Below, in pieces: positions 49,401-58,360 of a stretch of DNA of 64,000 bases. Position 1 is the first letter of the stretch. Each line of letters opens with the position of its first letter. The stretch lies in contig NZ_JBPBBA010000002.1 of assembly GCF_050896395.1 (NCBI RefSeq), forward strand, positions 205,154 to 269,153. Direction: 5' to 3'. This DNA is from Nioella aestuarii (lineage in GTDB: Bacteria > Pseudomonadota > Alphaproteobacteria > Rhodobacterales > Rhodobacteraceae). A model generated the notes under the pieces. That model saw nothing but the letters and a program-made list of their open reading frames with translations, searched no databases and had not been told where the DNA came from. Position numbers and translations under genes: made by a program.

Positions 49401-52351
49401 CGGCCCACCTTTTCGGTTTCCGCCGCCATCGTTTCATCCCATTCCCCGAACCGGGCGAGGTGATCATAGTCGCCCTCGAACAACACCTTTTCCATCGCGC
49501 GACGCGAGGTGAAGCCATTGTTTTCGTTTCCATAATGGTCCAGAAGCTTGCCAAAACCCTCGATGATCTCAGCCAGCTCGCCCGGGCTGACGGGATGGTC
49601 GCGCACATCACCCCCCGACCCAAGCGCGACATAGGCAATAAGAGCGGTATCCATAGGCTCTCCGAACGCGCCTTTCGCGGCCATTGCGGCCTCTAGCCAT
49701 AGCTGTTTGTTGAACGCTTTTTCCTGATCCTTGGAGGGCGCGCTTCCGGTCTTGTAATCATATATAAGAATACGCCCATCCGGGGCCTTGTCGATCCGGT
49801 CGGCGGTACCGGTCAGGGTAAAGCCCGGCGCGCCCAGCTCCGCCTGGCCTTTTTCTTCCAGCTTCCACGGGGCACCCAGCTCGCGGCGGTCCCGTTCGGT
49901 CGCAATGAACCAGGGCGCGATTTTCTCGATCCGGGCACGCCAAAGGCGGCGGGCGGCAGGCCAGGGGGCGGTGCCGTCCAGCACCTCCTCAGCGATTTGC
50001 AACAGCAGCGCCTCTGGCTGATTGGGCAGGCCATCCCATGTGGCTTTGATGAATCGGCGCAGCACGTCATGCAGGATCGTGCCGCGCAACGGCGCATCGG
50101 GCGACTGGCGCAGGGGATCGAGCGGCTTGAGGTCCAGCACCTTGCGCGCATAGACCCAGTAGGGATCGCGGATCAGCTTTTCGACCTGCGTCACGGACAG
50201 GCTGTTGGGGCGTTGATCTGCGGGCGGCGCAGGCGCGGGGCGTCTGGCGGGTGCAATGCGGGCTGCCGGTTCATCCAGCCGCTCGGCCATGGTCAGCCAG
50301 TCGCGGCCCCGCGCAACCATCGCCTCCAGCGCCGCTGCGCTTTCCTCGCTTGCGCCCTTCATCAGGTTCACGATCCGGTTCAGCCAGCGCGACGGCACGG
50401 TTTCTGTTTCCGCATCACGCTTGGCACGGCACAGCCAGACCTCGGCCCCAGTCACCGATTGCTGGAAATCATGTGCAGACAGGCCAATTACACGATCGGG
50501 CAAGCGCAGCCCCGCCTTGGAGCGCATCCAGCGATTGAGCCACGGGTCAGCCCCCGGCGCAGAGGGCCAGGAGCCTTCGTTCAACCCCGCCAGAATAACC
50601 AGGTCGGCGCCCATGACGCGCGCCTCCAACGTGCCCCAGATCATGATGTCGGGATGCGGGGCCAGCGGATCGCGCGCCTCTTCTTCGCGCAGCACTGCCC
50701 CCACGAAATCGCGGTATTCCGCAGCGGTCATCGTGCCGCCTGCGTCGGCCTCTCGTTCCAACGCCTGCATCTGAGCACAGGCTTTCTCTCCCTCCTCCTT
50801 TTGCCACAGCATACCTGCATCCACGCCCCCAGGACCGGCGGCCAGCAGACAGGTGGCGGCCAAATGCTTTGTGACGTGATCGGCCAGAGCTTGCGTCCCC
50901 GGCGCGTGCAGGGACAGGGCGGCCTCGGCAACCCAAACGGCCCAGTCCATGGCGCCCGGATCGGTTGCGCGCTTGGCGGCCCAGTCCACCAGATCGGCGC
51001 GGGTTGGAAAGGGCAGTTTGCCCCGCAGCAATTGAAGTTCCAGATCACGCGTGCGGCGCAGATGGTCGCCGCGCGCCTCGTTTCCAGAATGGGTCAGCGG
51101 GTGCTTGAGCAAAACCAGCAGATCCTCTGCGGTCATCCGGTCCGACAACCCGCCCGCCACATGCAAGAGCAGACGCCCTGGCGCGGTCTGTGAGAGCGGC
51201 TCGCCAGCGGAATCGTCGGGCTCGATCCGCCAGCGGTCCAGCGCCGCCGTGACCTGCCGTGTCAACGCCCGATCCGGGCTGATCAGCGCAGCGCGTTTGC
51301 CCTCGTCGATGGCGCGGCGCAGGCGTAGGGCGATGACGGCAGCCTCCAATTGCGGGCTGGACGCTTCGATCAGGGTGAGGGCCTCGGTGGCCTCCGAGAC
51401 CTGGGTAAACTTCGGGCCTTCCTCCAACCACTGATCCGTCACGGGGGCGGGGCGCAATGCCAGCGAAATCAGCCGGTTGCGGGCGGGGTTGGCGGGCGCA
51501 CCACTGCCCCAGACCCGCACGTCGCCGGGGTGAATCCCCACCCGTGCGGCGAAGCTGGCAAAGCGGAATTGAGGGTGATCCTCGCCGCCGCTCAGGCTGT
51601 CCTCCATCTGGTCCGTCAGCCGGTCCCAGACCGCGCGGGGCTGGTCGAAATCGAAGCCCGGCAGGATCACCGCACCTTGCGGCAGCCGTGCCACCGCCTC
51701 CATAAAACGGGCCGTGGGGCCACGCGACCCGGTGGAACCTGCGACGATGATCGGATGATCGGGCGGGGCCACGGACCACAGCGACACCAGCCGGTCCACC
51801 ACGGCGGCTTGCCGCGCCTCGACCGACATGTGATCGTCGCTGCCCGCGAAATAGGGCGCGACGATGCCAAGGAATTTCTGCGACCGCTGCCAATGGGCGG
51901 AATGGTTGCCAACATCAAGCCCTGCCACGGCCTCTGGCGTCACGGCTTCTTCCTGCATTTCGCCCATCAGATCGGCGAGGCTGTCAGACAGGCCATAGAG
52001 CGAAGATCGCGGCGCGAGATCCGGTTCCCGATCAAGTAGCGCCGAAACGGTTTGCGACAGTTGCAGCCGCAGCCGGAGGGGTGAGATCGCGGGCGGAAGC
52101 CCCGACATATCCGGGCGGCGTGCAAGGTCCGTCACAAGTTTGATCTGCGGCAGGAAACCAGCACCCTTTTCGGCGTAGATCGCGCGCAGGCGACGCTGAG
52201 TGCGGGAGGTGTTAACGTAGATCTCCACCCGAGCCAGCGCGTGCGGTGGCTGGCCCGTCAGGCGCTCGGCCACGCCTTTGACCAGCGCGGCGGTGAAATC
52301 GACGCCCAAGGGCGTGGCGAAGACACGGGGGGTGGGGGTGGCTTCAAACAT
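49397..52351 (-). CDS. addB: Double-strand break repair protein AddB (alphaproteobacterial type)
   Basis: AddB is the partner of AddA and holds the second nuclease and the inactive helicase fold that reads Chi-like sites. The 984-residue product starts MFEATPTPRVFATPLGVDF and shows IIVAGSTGSRGPTARFMEAVARLPQGAVILPG, VILAGLNEGSWPS and a C-terminal RecB-family nuclease with GTADRIDKAPDGRILIYDYKTG and KQLWLEAAMA. No cysteine follows the nuclease motif, so the Fe-S staple known from Bacillus AddB is absent. The start overlaps murU by eight bases. Confidence 0.95.
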   Translation of the reverse strand: MFEATPTPRVFATPLGVDFTAALVKGVAERLTGQPPHALARVEIYVNTSRTQRRLRAIYAEKGAGFLPQIKLVTDLARRPDMSGLPPAISPLRLRLQLSQTVSALLDREPDLAPRSSLYGLSDSLADLMGEMQEEAVTPEAVAGLDVGNHSAHWQRSQKFLGIVAPYFAGSDDHMSVEARQAAVVDRLVSLWSVAPPDHPIIVAGSTGSRGPTARFMEAVARLPQGAVILPGFDFDQPRAVWDRLTDQMEDSLSGGEDHPQFRFASFAARVGIHPGDVRVWGSGAPANPARNRLISLALRPAPVTDQWLEEGPKFTQVSEATEALTLIEASSPQLEAAVIALRLRRAIDEGKRAALISPDRALTRQVTAALDRWRIEPDDSAGEPLSQTAPGRLLLHVAGGLSDRMTAEDLLVLLKHPLTHSGNEARGDHLRRTRDLELQLLRGKLPFPTRADLVDWAAKRATDPGAMDWAVWVAEAALSLHAPGTQALADHVTKHLAATCLLAAGPGGVDAGMLWQKEEGEKACAQMQALEREADAGGTMTAAEYRDFVGAVLREEEARDPLAPHPDIMIWGTLEARVMGADLVILAGLNEGSWPSAPGADPWLNRWMRSKAGLRLPDRVIGLSAHDFQQSVTGAEVWLCRAKRDAETETVPSRWLNRIVNLMKGASEESAAALEAMVARGRDWLTMAERLDEPAARIAPARRPAPAPPADQRPNSLSVTQVEKLIRDPYWVYARKVLDLKPLDPLRQSPDAPLRGTILHDVLRRFIKATWDGLPNQPEALLLQIAEEVLDGTAPWPAARRLWRARIEKIAPWFIATERDRRELGAPWKLEEKGQAELGAPGFTLTGTADRIDKAPDGRILIYDYKTGSAPSKDQEKAFNKQLWLEAAMAAKGAFGEPMDTALIAYVALGSGGDVRDHPVSPGELAEIIEGFGKLLDHYGNENNGFTSRRAMEKVLFEGDYDHLARFGEWDETMAAETEKVGR

Positions 52352-53030
52352 GTATCACCATTTCCTCGGCCAGTCCGATCCCTTCGGGGTGGCCCACATC
52401 GGCCCAATGCCCCTGATAGGGCGTGCCGAACATCCTGCCCCTGGCCATCGCCGCGCACCAGACCTCATGCAGGGAAAATGGCCCCTCGGGATAGCCCTGC
52501 AAGAGATGCGTTTTGAGGATCTGCGCGCCGGAATAGACTTCTCCCGTCTTGTCCCAGCTTAGCCTGCCTTGCGCGTCACGGGTGAAATCGCCCCCTTCTT
52601 GCCGCCCCACGGCGCGGGATTGCGGGACCATCAGGGTCAGGACGTCCATCTGTTCCGGATCCCATGCGGCGGCCAGCGTTGCCAGCGCATTGGGGCCGGA
52701 CCAGACCGCATCGGCATTGAGGGTAAAGATCGTCCGGGCATCAAGCAGCGGCAGCGCATGGCGTATACCGCCTGCACTATCTAGGATCAGCGGTTGTTCT
52801 TCGGAAAACGCGACATCCGCCATTCCCGCAAGATGGGCGCGCATCTGGTCCGCATGATAGTGGCCGTTGACCACGATCCGCCTCACACCCGCACCCCGCG
52901 CCTGTTCCAGGGCGTGGTCAATCAGGGCGCGTCCCGCGACCGGGATCAGCGGCTTGGGCCGGGTTTGCGTCAGCGCCCCCATGCGGGTTCCGAACCCGGC
53001 GGCTAGGATCATGCAGGCGGTCGGGGTCAT
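52344..53030 (-). CDS. murU: N-acetylmuramate alpha-1-phosphate uridylyltransferase-like nucleotidyltransferase (MurU)
   Basis: MurU makes UDP-MurNAc from MurNAc-1-phosphate in a peptidoglycan recycling route that bypasses MurA. The 228-residue protein has the sugar nucleotidyltransferase signature MILAAGFGTRMGALTQTRPKPLIPVAG at the N terminus with catalytic Arg and Lys, then VVNGHYHADQMRAHL, FTLNADAVWSG and HWADVGHPEG. The neighbouring AmgK-like kinase supports the MurU assignment over other NTases. Start 53030 (MTPTACM) was chosen; it overlaps the kinase stop by four bases. Confidence 0.85.
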   Translation of the reverse strand: MTPTACMILAAGFGTRMGALTQTRPKPLIPVAGRALIDHALEQARGAGVRRIVVNGHYHADQMRAHLAGMADVAFSEEQPLILDSAGGIRHALPLLDARTIFTLNADAVWSGPNALATLAAAWDPEQMDVLTLMVPQSRAVGRQEGGDFTRDAQGRLSWDKTGEVYSGAQILKTHLLQGYPEGPFSLHEVWCAAMARGRMFGTPYQGHWADVGHPEGIGLAEEMVIHV

Positions 53031-53950
53031 GGCCCGAGACCTGGCAGCAACGGGCGCATTGCGGCGGCAAGATCCGTCAACGCAGGGTGGTCCAGCGCCT
53101 CGGTCACATGGGCGTAGACGCGTGGCAGATGGGCCAGGTAGGCGGGCTTGTTCCGGTCCCGCGCCAGACGGCGGAAGACGCCGATGATCCGCAGGTTGCG
53201 CTGAAAGCTGAGCAATGCGCATTGGGTGGCAAACGGGGCCTTGTCCAGATCCAGCGCCTGCGCATAGCGGGCAGTCATCGCAGCGGCGATATCGTCAGCA
53301 ACATCGCGGCGGGCATCCTTGATGAAGGACAAGAGGTCATAGCCCGGAGGGGCCAGCACAGCGTCCTGAAAATCCAGCAGACCAACGCGGGTCAGGCCAA
53401 GCCTGTCCGGCAACCATAGCAGGTTTTCCGCATGAACATCGCGCAGGGCGGGGACAAGCGGTTCGGTGAAGACGCTGGCAAACTGCGCCTGCATTTGTGT
53501 CAGTGCGGCTTCGGTCTTGGGGCCGTCCGGCAGCGCGATGCGGGTCATTTCCGCCATCACATGCGGGGTCAGGGCAGGCAACGTCCACCCGTCGCGATTG
53601 CGGGCCAGATGGATCAGAACATCGTTTGCGGCAAGGCAGGCTTCGGGCAGGTCGGTGCCCAGCGCAGTGAAATCACGATCGCCCAGATCCTCCAACAGTA
53701 TCAAACCCTTGTCCTTGTCGGACCCGATAATCTGCGGCGCAGAGAGCCCCAGCCCACGCAGTTTGGCGGCGATGCTGAGGAAGGCGTCGAAAGCCGCGCG
53801 ATCCTCGGGTGGGGCCAGCATCAGAACCGCGCTGGTTCCGTCCAGTGTGAGGCGGTCATAGCGCCGTGCAGAGGCATCGCCAGCCAATGCCACGCGGTCC
53901 GCCATGCCCCAGCCAATCCCTTCCAGAAACGCGTGCGCTGTATCGCTCAT
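53027..53950 (-). CDS. amgK: Anomeric MurNAc/GlcNAc kinase-like phosphotransferase (AmgK)
   Basis: AmgK phosphorylates MurNAc at the anomeric carbon and feeds MurU. The 307-residue protein is an aminoglycoside phosphotransferase-fold kinase: residues 20-60 contain the ALAGDASARRYDRLTL nucleotide loop, LILLEDLGDRDF, LRDVHAENLLWLPDR for the catalytic loop (H-x-E-N) and VGLLDFQDAVLAPPGYDLLSF for the metal-binding Asp. The paired murU gene and overlap with tsaE fit the amgK-murU arrangement reported in Pseudomonas and Caulobacter. Start 53950 (MSDTAHAF) overlaps tsaE by four bases. Confidence 0.85.
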   Translation of the reverse strand: MSDTAHAFLEGIGWGMADRVALAGDASARRYDRLTLDGTSAVLMLAPPEDRAAFDAFLSIAAKLRGLGLSAPQIIGSDKDKGLILLEDLGDRDFTALGTDLPEACLAANDVLIHLARNRDGWTLPALTPHVMAEMTRIALPDGPKTEAALTQMQAQFASVFTEPLVPALRDVHAENLLWLPDRLGLTRVGLLDFQDAVLAPPGYDLLSFIKDARRDVADDIAAAMTARYAQALDLDKAPFATQCALLSFQRNLRIIGVFRRLARDRNKPAYLAHLPRVYAHVTEALDHPALTDLAAAMRPLLPGLGP

Positions 53951-54450
53951 GCAGGCACCAGTGCGCTTAGCCGGTCGGCCCAAAGCTCTGGTCTATCGCT
54001 CGAAAAGGTCACGGACCGCGCATCGTCCTGCCCCGGCACCATCCGCAGCGACAGCCACAGGGCGCGGGCGGGCATTTCATCGCCCAATCGGTCGGGCCAT
54101 TCCACAAGGCAGATCGCCGTGTCAAAGGCGTCGGTCAGGCCCAGTTCATCGACCTCTTGCGGATCGCTGAGGCGATAAAGGTCGGCATGCCAGATCTCCT
54201 GCCCCGCAGCCTCGTAGGTCTGGACCAAGGTGAATGTCGGGGAGGGCACGTCCTCCACCCGACCCTCTGCCGCCTGCAGATGCTGGATCAAAGACCTGGC
54301 GAAATGGGTTTTCCCGGCACCCAGATCGCCATCGAGGCAGAGGATATCGCCCGGTTCCAACTGTTCCGACAGATGGGCAGCCAATCGCGCCGTGGCCTCT
54401 GGCGAGGGCAGCGTAATCTTGGACAGGATGGGTCTGGCGGTGTTCGGCAT
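53947..54450 (-). CDS. tsaE: tRNA N6-threonylcarbamoyladenosine synthesis ATPase TsaE
   Basis: TsaE is the P-loop ATPase that resets the TsaD-TsaB complex during t6A37 tRNA modification. The 167-residue protein has Walker A LDGDLGAGKTHFARSLI and the SPTFTLVQTYEA switch region, then IWHADLYRLSDPQEVDELGL and ICLVEWPDRLGDEMP, in the usual order. ATG 54450 was used over the upstream Met at 54489, which has no conservation. It is the first gene of the tsaE-amgK-murU-addB-addA operon. Confidence 0.95.
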   Translation of the reverse strand: MPNTARPILSKITLPSPEATARLAAHLSEQLEPGDILCLDGDLGAGKTHFARSLIQHLQAAEGRVEDVPSPTFTLVQTYEAAGQEIWHADLYRLSDPQEVDELGLTDAFDTAICLVEWPDRLGDEMPARALWLSLRMVPGQDDARSVTFSSDRPELWADRLSALVPA

Positions 54451-54499
54451 GTGCGCGAGTTTACCAAGGCCCCACCAAGCCGCAACCACGCCCGAACAT

Positions 54500-56083
54500 T
54501 CAGGACGAGGAAATCAGCGCCGCCTGCGGTTCTTCTGCCTCTTCCATATCGGCAACAGGCACCGGCAGGGTACCCGAGGCCGTTTCCCGCACAAAGCCCA
54601 CAAGGCTTGCCCCGCCTTTCAGTGGCGCAATGCGGCAGATGAGATAACCGCCTTCCGGCAGCGCAACTCTGTCAGTCCAGGCGGTTCGATCCGCATAGCC
54701 GCCGACGAAATCCCGGATCTCGCCCCACAGTGGGGTTGGCGCACAGGCCGATTGCCAGTGGCCTGTGGCCTCTGACACCGTGGCCACCGGGTCAGGCCAT
54801 AGTTCCGCATAGGCGCGGTTGCCCATGACAAAACGGCCATCGCGGGAAAACACCGCCAGCGCCTCGGCATTGTCGTCTAGCACCGATTGGTACAGGTCCA
54901 GATCACCCCGGAACTTGCGGGTCAGGGTCACTTCCTGGCTGATATCTTCGAAGAGAAACGCCACCGCCCCATCCGCATGGGGCCTGCCAATCACGCGGAA
55001 CGTCTGGCCATTGGGCAGGTTCCACATCTCCTGATAGGTGCCGTCACGGGCGGCCTGCTCCAACTCACCCAGCCCGGCGCGCCAGGCCTGGTAATCCTTG
55101 GGTTCCGGCATCCGCTGTTTTTCCCGCAGCTTGTCGAGGAAGGCAAAAAGATCGGGCCGCGCCGAGAGCCACTCGGCAGACAAGGTCGACAGGGACATGA
55201 GCGCGGGGTTGAAAAGGACCAGTTGGCGGTTCTTGTCAAAGATGGCCAGCCCGATCGGCAGATGGGCAAAAGTCCGCGACAGGGTTTGCACGAAATCGCG
55301 CAACGACGTTTCGGCGGCAACCACCCGGTTGATCGGTTGCGCGGCATATAGCGTGCCTGACCGGTAGGTGCGGGCCGTTACGTCGAACCACAGGGTGATC
55401 CTGCCCTCCAACGGCATCCGCCGTCCCTGCCCTTCGGTCAAAGGCTCGTCCGGCGAAAACAGTTTCTGGATGGGCCAGACCAGCGCCCCGGCAGCATCCT
55501 CGCGATCCTGCAAGATGTCGAAATAGGCGCGGTTGGCCCAGATGATCTGGCCTTCGGAATCCTCCTGCCATAGCAGGGTATCGCTCGCATCAAGCCCATG
55601 GCGCAGCAAGTCAAGCTCTGCCTCCAGCGCATTCAGCCCGGCCTGGTCGATCATTTTGCGGTCGCGCCCCGGATCAAGCGAGGCGACGGTGATCAGGCAG
55701 CGGCCCTCGGACCGGCGACCGCTGATCGACAGTTCATCCCCGCCGATCCGACCAATCAGCACGAAGCCATCCCCACGATCGCGCAGGGCCTCCATCTTTT
55801 TGGCGACATCGGGGTTCAGCGCCGACAGGCTTTCGCTCAACTCCGTCCAGGCGCCAACCCGGTCAGCCGGATCAGTCAGCATCGCGTCGGTGCCATCAAA
55901 GTCGGACAGCAGATAGCCGTCACGGAACACATAGCTGCGCGGCAGATCCAGCCCACGCAGCATCACATGGCGAAACCCACCGCTTCCGCGGGACAGTGAC
56001 ATGCCCAGAACGGCGGAAAATCCGCCTGCGGCAAGGCTGATGCCGACGAGAAACAGAATGATAGTTGGATCGGTCAGTGTCAT
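54500..56083 (-). CDS. Membrane-anchored PAS-domain protein next to regB
   Basis: A 527-residue protein with one N-terminal membrane helix (about 8-28) and at least three PAS-like modules. The first (about 150-215) has DTLLWQEDSEGQIIWANRAYFDI, the second (about 270-340) TFAHLPIGLAIFDKNRQLVLFNPA, and the third (about 395-450) VLDDNAEALAVFSRDGRFVMGNRA. It lacks any histidine kinase, GGDEF or EAL output domain. The HLPIGLAIFD...NPA pattern is that of PAS_7. It lies about 60 bases from the regB stop on the same strand, downstream of regB in transcription. A role modulating RegB is attractive but unproven. Confidence 0.8.
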   Translation of the reverse strand: MTLTDPTIILFLVGISLAAGGFSAVLGMSLSRGSGGFRHVMLRGLDLPRSYVFRDGYLLSDFDGTDAMLTDPADRVGAWTELSESLSALNPDVAKKMEALRDRGDGFVLIGRIGGDELSISGRRSEGRCLITVASLDPGRDRKMIDQAGLNALEAELDLLRHGLDASDTLLWQEDSEGQIIWANRAYFDILQDREDAAGALVWPIQKLFSPDEPLTEGQGRRMPLEGRITLWFDVTARTYRSGTLYAAQPINRVVAAETSLRDFVQTLSRTFAHLPIGLAIFDKNRQLVLFNPALMSLSTLSAEWLSARPDLFAFLDKLREKQRMPEPKDYQAWRAGLGELEQAARDGTYQEMWNLPNGQTFRVIGRPHADGAVAFLFEDISQEVTLTRKFRGDLDLYQSVLDDNAEALAVFSRDGRFVMGNRAYAELWPDPVATVSEATGHWQSACAPTPLWGEIRDFVGGYADRTAWTDRVALPEGGYLICRIAPLKGGASLVGFVRETASGTLPVPVADMEEAEEPQAALISSS

Positions 56084-56140
56084 GTCGTCCCCAGCACCGA
56101 ATGGCCTGTGGATAACAACAGATGAATGGTTAAGACGAGG

Positions 56141-57547
56141 TTAAGCTCGGATCTGTCGATTCTGCCCCAGTGGCGCGTTCTCCTCGCCCTCGGCCAGCTT
56201 GATGGCTGCTGACGGCCAGGTCACTTCAACCATGGCCCCGCGCCGCTCACCGCTTTCCTCGGCCAACAGGAACGGGTCGGTCGCATTGCGGAAACCAACC
56301 GTGGCGCCTGACCGCTCCAACAGGGTCTTGGCAATGAACAGCCCCAGCCCCATGCCTTCATACCCTGGCCGTTTCTCAGCCTCTCGCGCTGATTTGCGCC
56401 GCCGCAGAAACGGGTCGCCCAAACGACCGATCAGGTCCGGCGGAAAGCCCGCCCCGTCATCGGTCAGCCGCAAATAGATATTCTGGCCGTCCCACTGTCC
56501 ATCAACCCACACATCCGCAACGGCAAAATCCACCGCGTTTTGAACAAGATTGCGGATCCCGTGGATGATTTCAGGGCGACGGTAGATCACCGGCTGATTG
56601 CCGGCAAAGCCGGGCATTGGGGCAAAGTCGAAATGCACCCGCACGCCCCGGTCTACATGCGGCTCTGCCGCTTCACGCACCACCGCGCCAAACGGAGCGG
56701 AATGCATATGCAGGTCATCCTTCCCGGCCCGCCCCATATCGCGCAGGATATCGCGGCAGCGATCGGCTTGCTGGCGGATCAGCCGGGCATCCTCGGCCAG
56801 TTCGGGGGTATCCTCCAACTCCTCCGCAAGTTCCGTCGACACCAGCTTGATCGTCGCCAGCGGCGTGCCCAGTTCATGCGCGGCGGCGGCCACCACGCCA
56901 CCCAGGTCGGTCAGCTTCTGTTCGCGCGCCAAAGCCTCTTGTGTGGCCAATAGCGCCTGGCTCATCGTGTGAATCTCCAACGTCACGCGCCGGGCATAGC
57001 CAGACAGGAATACAATCCCGATGACGATAGCCGCCCAAAACCCGACCACGAACAAGGTCGGTAGCTCTATCGTGGTGCCATCGGCCAGCTGAAGGGGAAT
57101 GTTGAAAAATGCCAGCAGGGTGATCAGCAAGATCGCCGCAAGGCCGAGGATCACCGTAGATCGCATGGTCAGTGCAGTGGCCGAAATTGTCACCGGTGCC
57201 AGAATAAGCAGCGCGAAAGGGTTGCTCAGCCCACCAGTCAGGAACAGCAGGAATGACAGCTGCGTCAGGTCAAACAGCAAAGTCAGCATCGCGTCCCAGT
57301 CCGCCAACCGCTGGTTCGGCGGGAAGACCGTCATCGCGATCATGTTGGACAGGACCGAGGTGCCAATCGCCAGAAAGCACAGGCCCAGTTCTACCCGCAG
57401 CCCCAGAAACAGGCTTGCCACCACCACAGCCGTGGTCTGGCCAAGGATCGCCAGCCAGCGCAGCACCAGCAGGGTCCGCAGCCGCACCCAATCGCTGCGC
57501 AGGTCGCGGGTCAGCAGGTTTCTGCTCGGGTCGGTGGTCTGGGGCAT
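56141..57547 (-). CDS. regB: Redox-sensing histidine kinase RegB/PrrB/ActS
   Basis: RegB is a global redox sensor that phosphorylates RegA when respiration slows, controlling photosynthesis, carbon and nitrogen fixation, and respiration genes in Rhodobacter. The 468-residue protein has six membrane helices (about 25-185), the fully conserved ubiquinone-linked heptapeptide GGLSNPF (about 105-111), phospho-His (about 224) in VAAAAHELGTPLATIK, and the redox Cys (about 264) in QQADRCRDILRDMGRAG. The HATPase domain has NLVQNAVDFA, DDGAGFPPDL and GMGLGLFIAKTLLER. Start 57547 gives a GACGAGG at good spacing; 57556 is an alternative. Confidence 0.95.
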   Translation of the reverse strand: MPQTTDPSRNLLTRDLRSDWVRLRTLLVLRWLAILGQTTAVVVASLFLGLRVELGLCFLAIGTSVLSNMIAMTVFPPNQRLADWDAMLTLLFDLTQLSFLLFLTGGLSNPFALLILAPVTISATALTMRSTVILGLAAILLITLLAFFNIPLQLADGTTIELPTLFVVGFWAAIVIGIVFLSGYARRVTLEIHTMSQALLATQEALAREQKLTDLGGVVAAAAHELGTPLATIKLVSTELAEELEDTPELAEDARLIRQQADRCRDILRDMGRAGKDDLHMHSAPFGAVVREAAEPHVDRGVRVHFDFAPMPGFAGNQPVIYRRPEIIHGIRNLVQNAVDFAVADVWVDGQWDGQNIYLRLTDDGAGFPPDLIGRLGDPFLRRRKSAREAEKRPGYEGMGLGLFIAKTLLERSGATVGFRNATDPFLLAEESGERRGAMVEVTWPSAAIKLAEGEENAPLGQNRQIRA

Positions 57548-57656
57548 GCGGGGCATCCTCGTCCGGCGGGGGCGTTCTGTCACAGTTGCGCAGACGTGAA
57601 TTGATAGACAGGTCATTTTCAACGATCAACGCTGCATCGCTTTCGAGGACCTTGCC

Positions 57657-58292
57657 ATGAACCGCATCTATGCCGCCAGCGCCCTTGCCCTGACCGCCGC
57701 TTTGATTGGCGGGATCGGCCTGTCAATCCTTTTGGGTCGCGCCAATCAGGACGAAGATATCTTCGCCCAGTGCCGTGCCACGCGGGTGGCTGGTGGTCCC
57801 GGCGACATTGGCGGGCCGTTCGAACTTGTGTCCGAAACCGGCGCGACCGTGAGCGAGACAGATGTCATCACTGGCCCGACACTGATCTATTTCGGCTATA
57901 CCTTCTGTCCCGATGTCTGTCCGCTGGACAATGCGAGAAATGCCATCGCCGTTGAGATCCTGGAAGAAGAAGGCCGCATGGTGACGCCGGTCTTCATCTC
58001 GATCGACCCGGAACGCGATACGCCCGAGGTTCTGGCCGATTTCACCGACAATATGCACCCGCGCATGATCGGGCTGACCGGCTCTCTGGCCCAGACCACC
58101 GCCGCGTCCGAGGCGTATCGAACCTATTTCAACCACCAGGAACCGGGCGAGGACGGCTACTACCTCGTCGATCATTCGACCTTCACCTATTTGGTCTTCC
58201 CCGAACATGGCTTCGTGGAATTCTTCCGGCGTGATGACACCCCCGAGGAAATGGCCACCCGCGTCTCCTGCTTCATGGACGCGGCATCCTGA
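57657..58292 (+). CDS. senC: SCO family protein SenC/PrrC
   Basis: SenC is a membrane-anchored thioredoxin-fold copper chaperone that helps assemble the CuA site of cytochrome oxidases; in Rhodobacter it links respiration to RegB signals. The 211-residue protein has an N-terminal anchor (about 5-27), the copper site YTFCPDVCPLDN (C-x-x-x-C) near residue 84 and the ligand His in YYLVDHSTFTYLVF. It is divergent from regB with 109 bases between and lies upstream of regA, the standard regB / senC-regA order. Confidence 0.95.
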   Translation: MNRIYAASALALTAALIGGIGLSILLGRANQDEDIFAQCRATRVAGGPGDIGGPFELVSETGATVSETDVITGPTLIYFGYTFCPDVCPLDNARNAIAVEILEEEGRMVTPVFISIDPERDTPEVLADFTDNMHPRMIGLTGSLAQTTAASEAYRTYFNHQEPGEDGYYLVDHSTFTYLVFPEHGFVEFFRRDDTPEEMATRVSCFMDAAS

Positions 58293-58360
58293 CCCGATCT
58301 GTTTGACCATTGCGCGACTTTGCCCATATATGAAAGAAAATTGCGAAGAGGATTGCTTGC

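Noticed and set aside
57548..57656. RegA binding site between regB and senC
   Set aside because: GCG-rich fragments are present but no convincing GCGNC-N-GNCGC pair was found.
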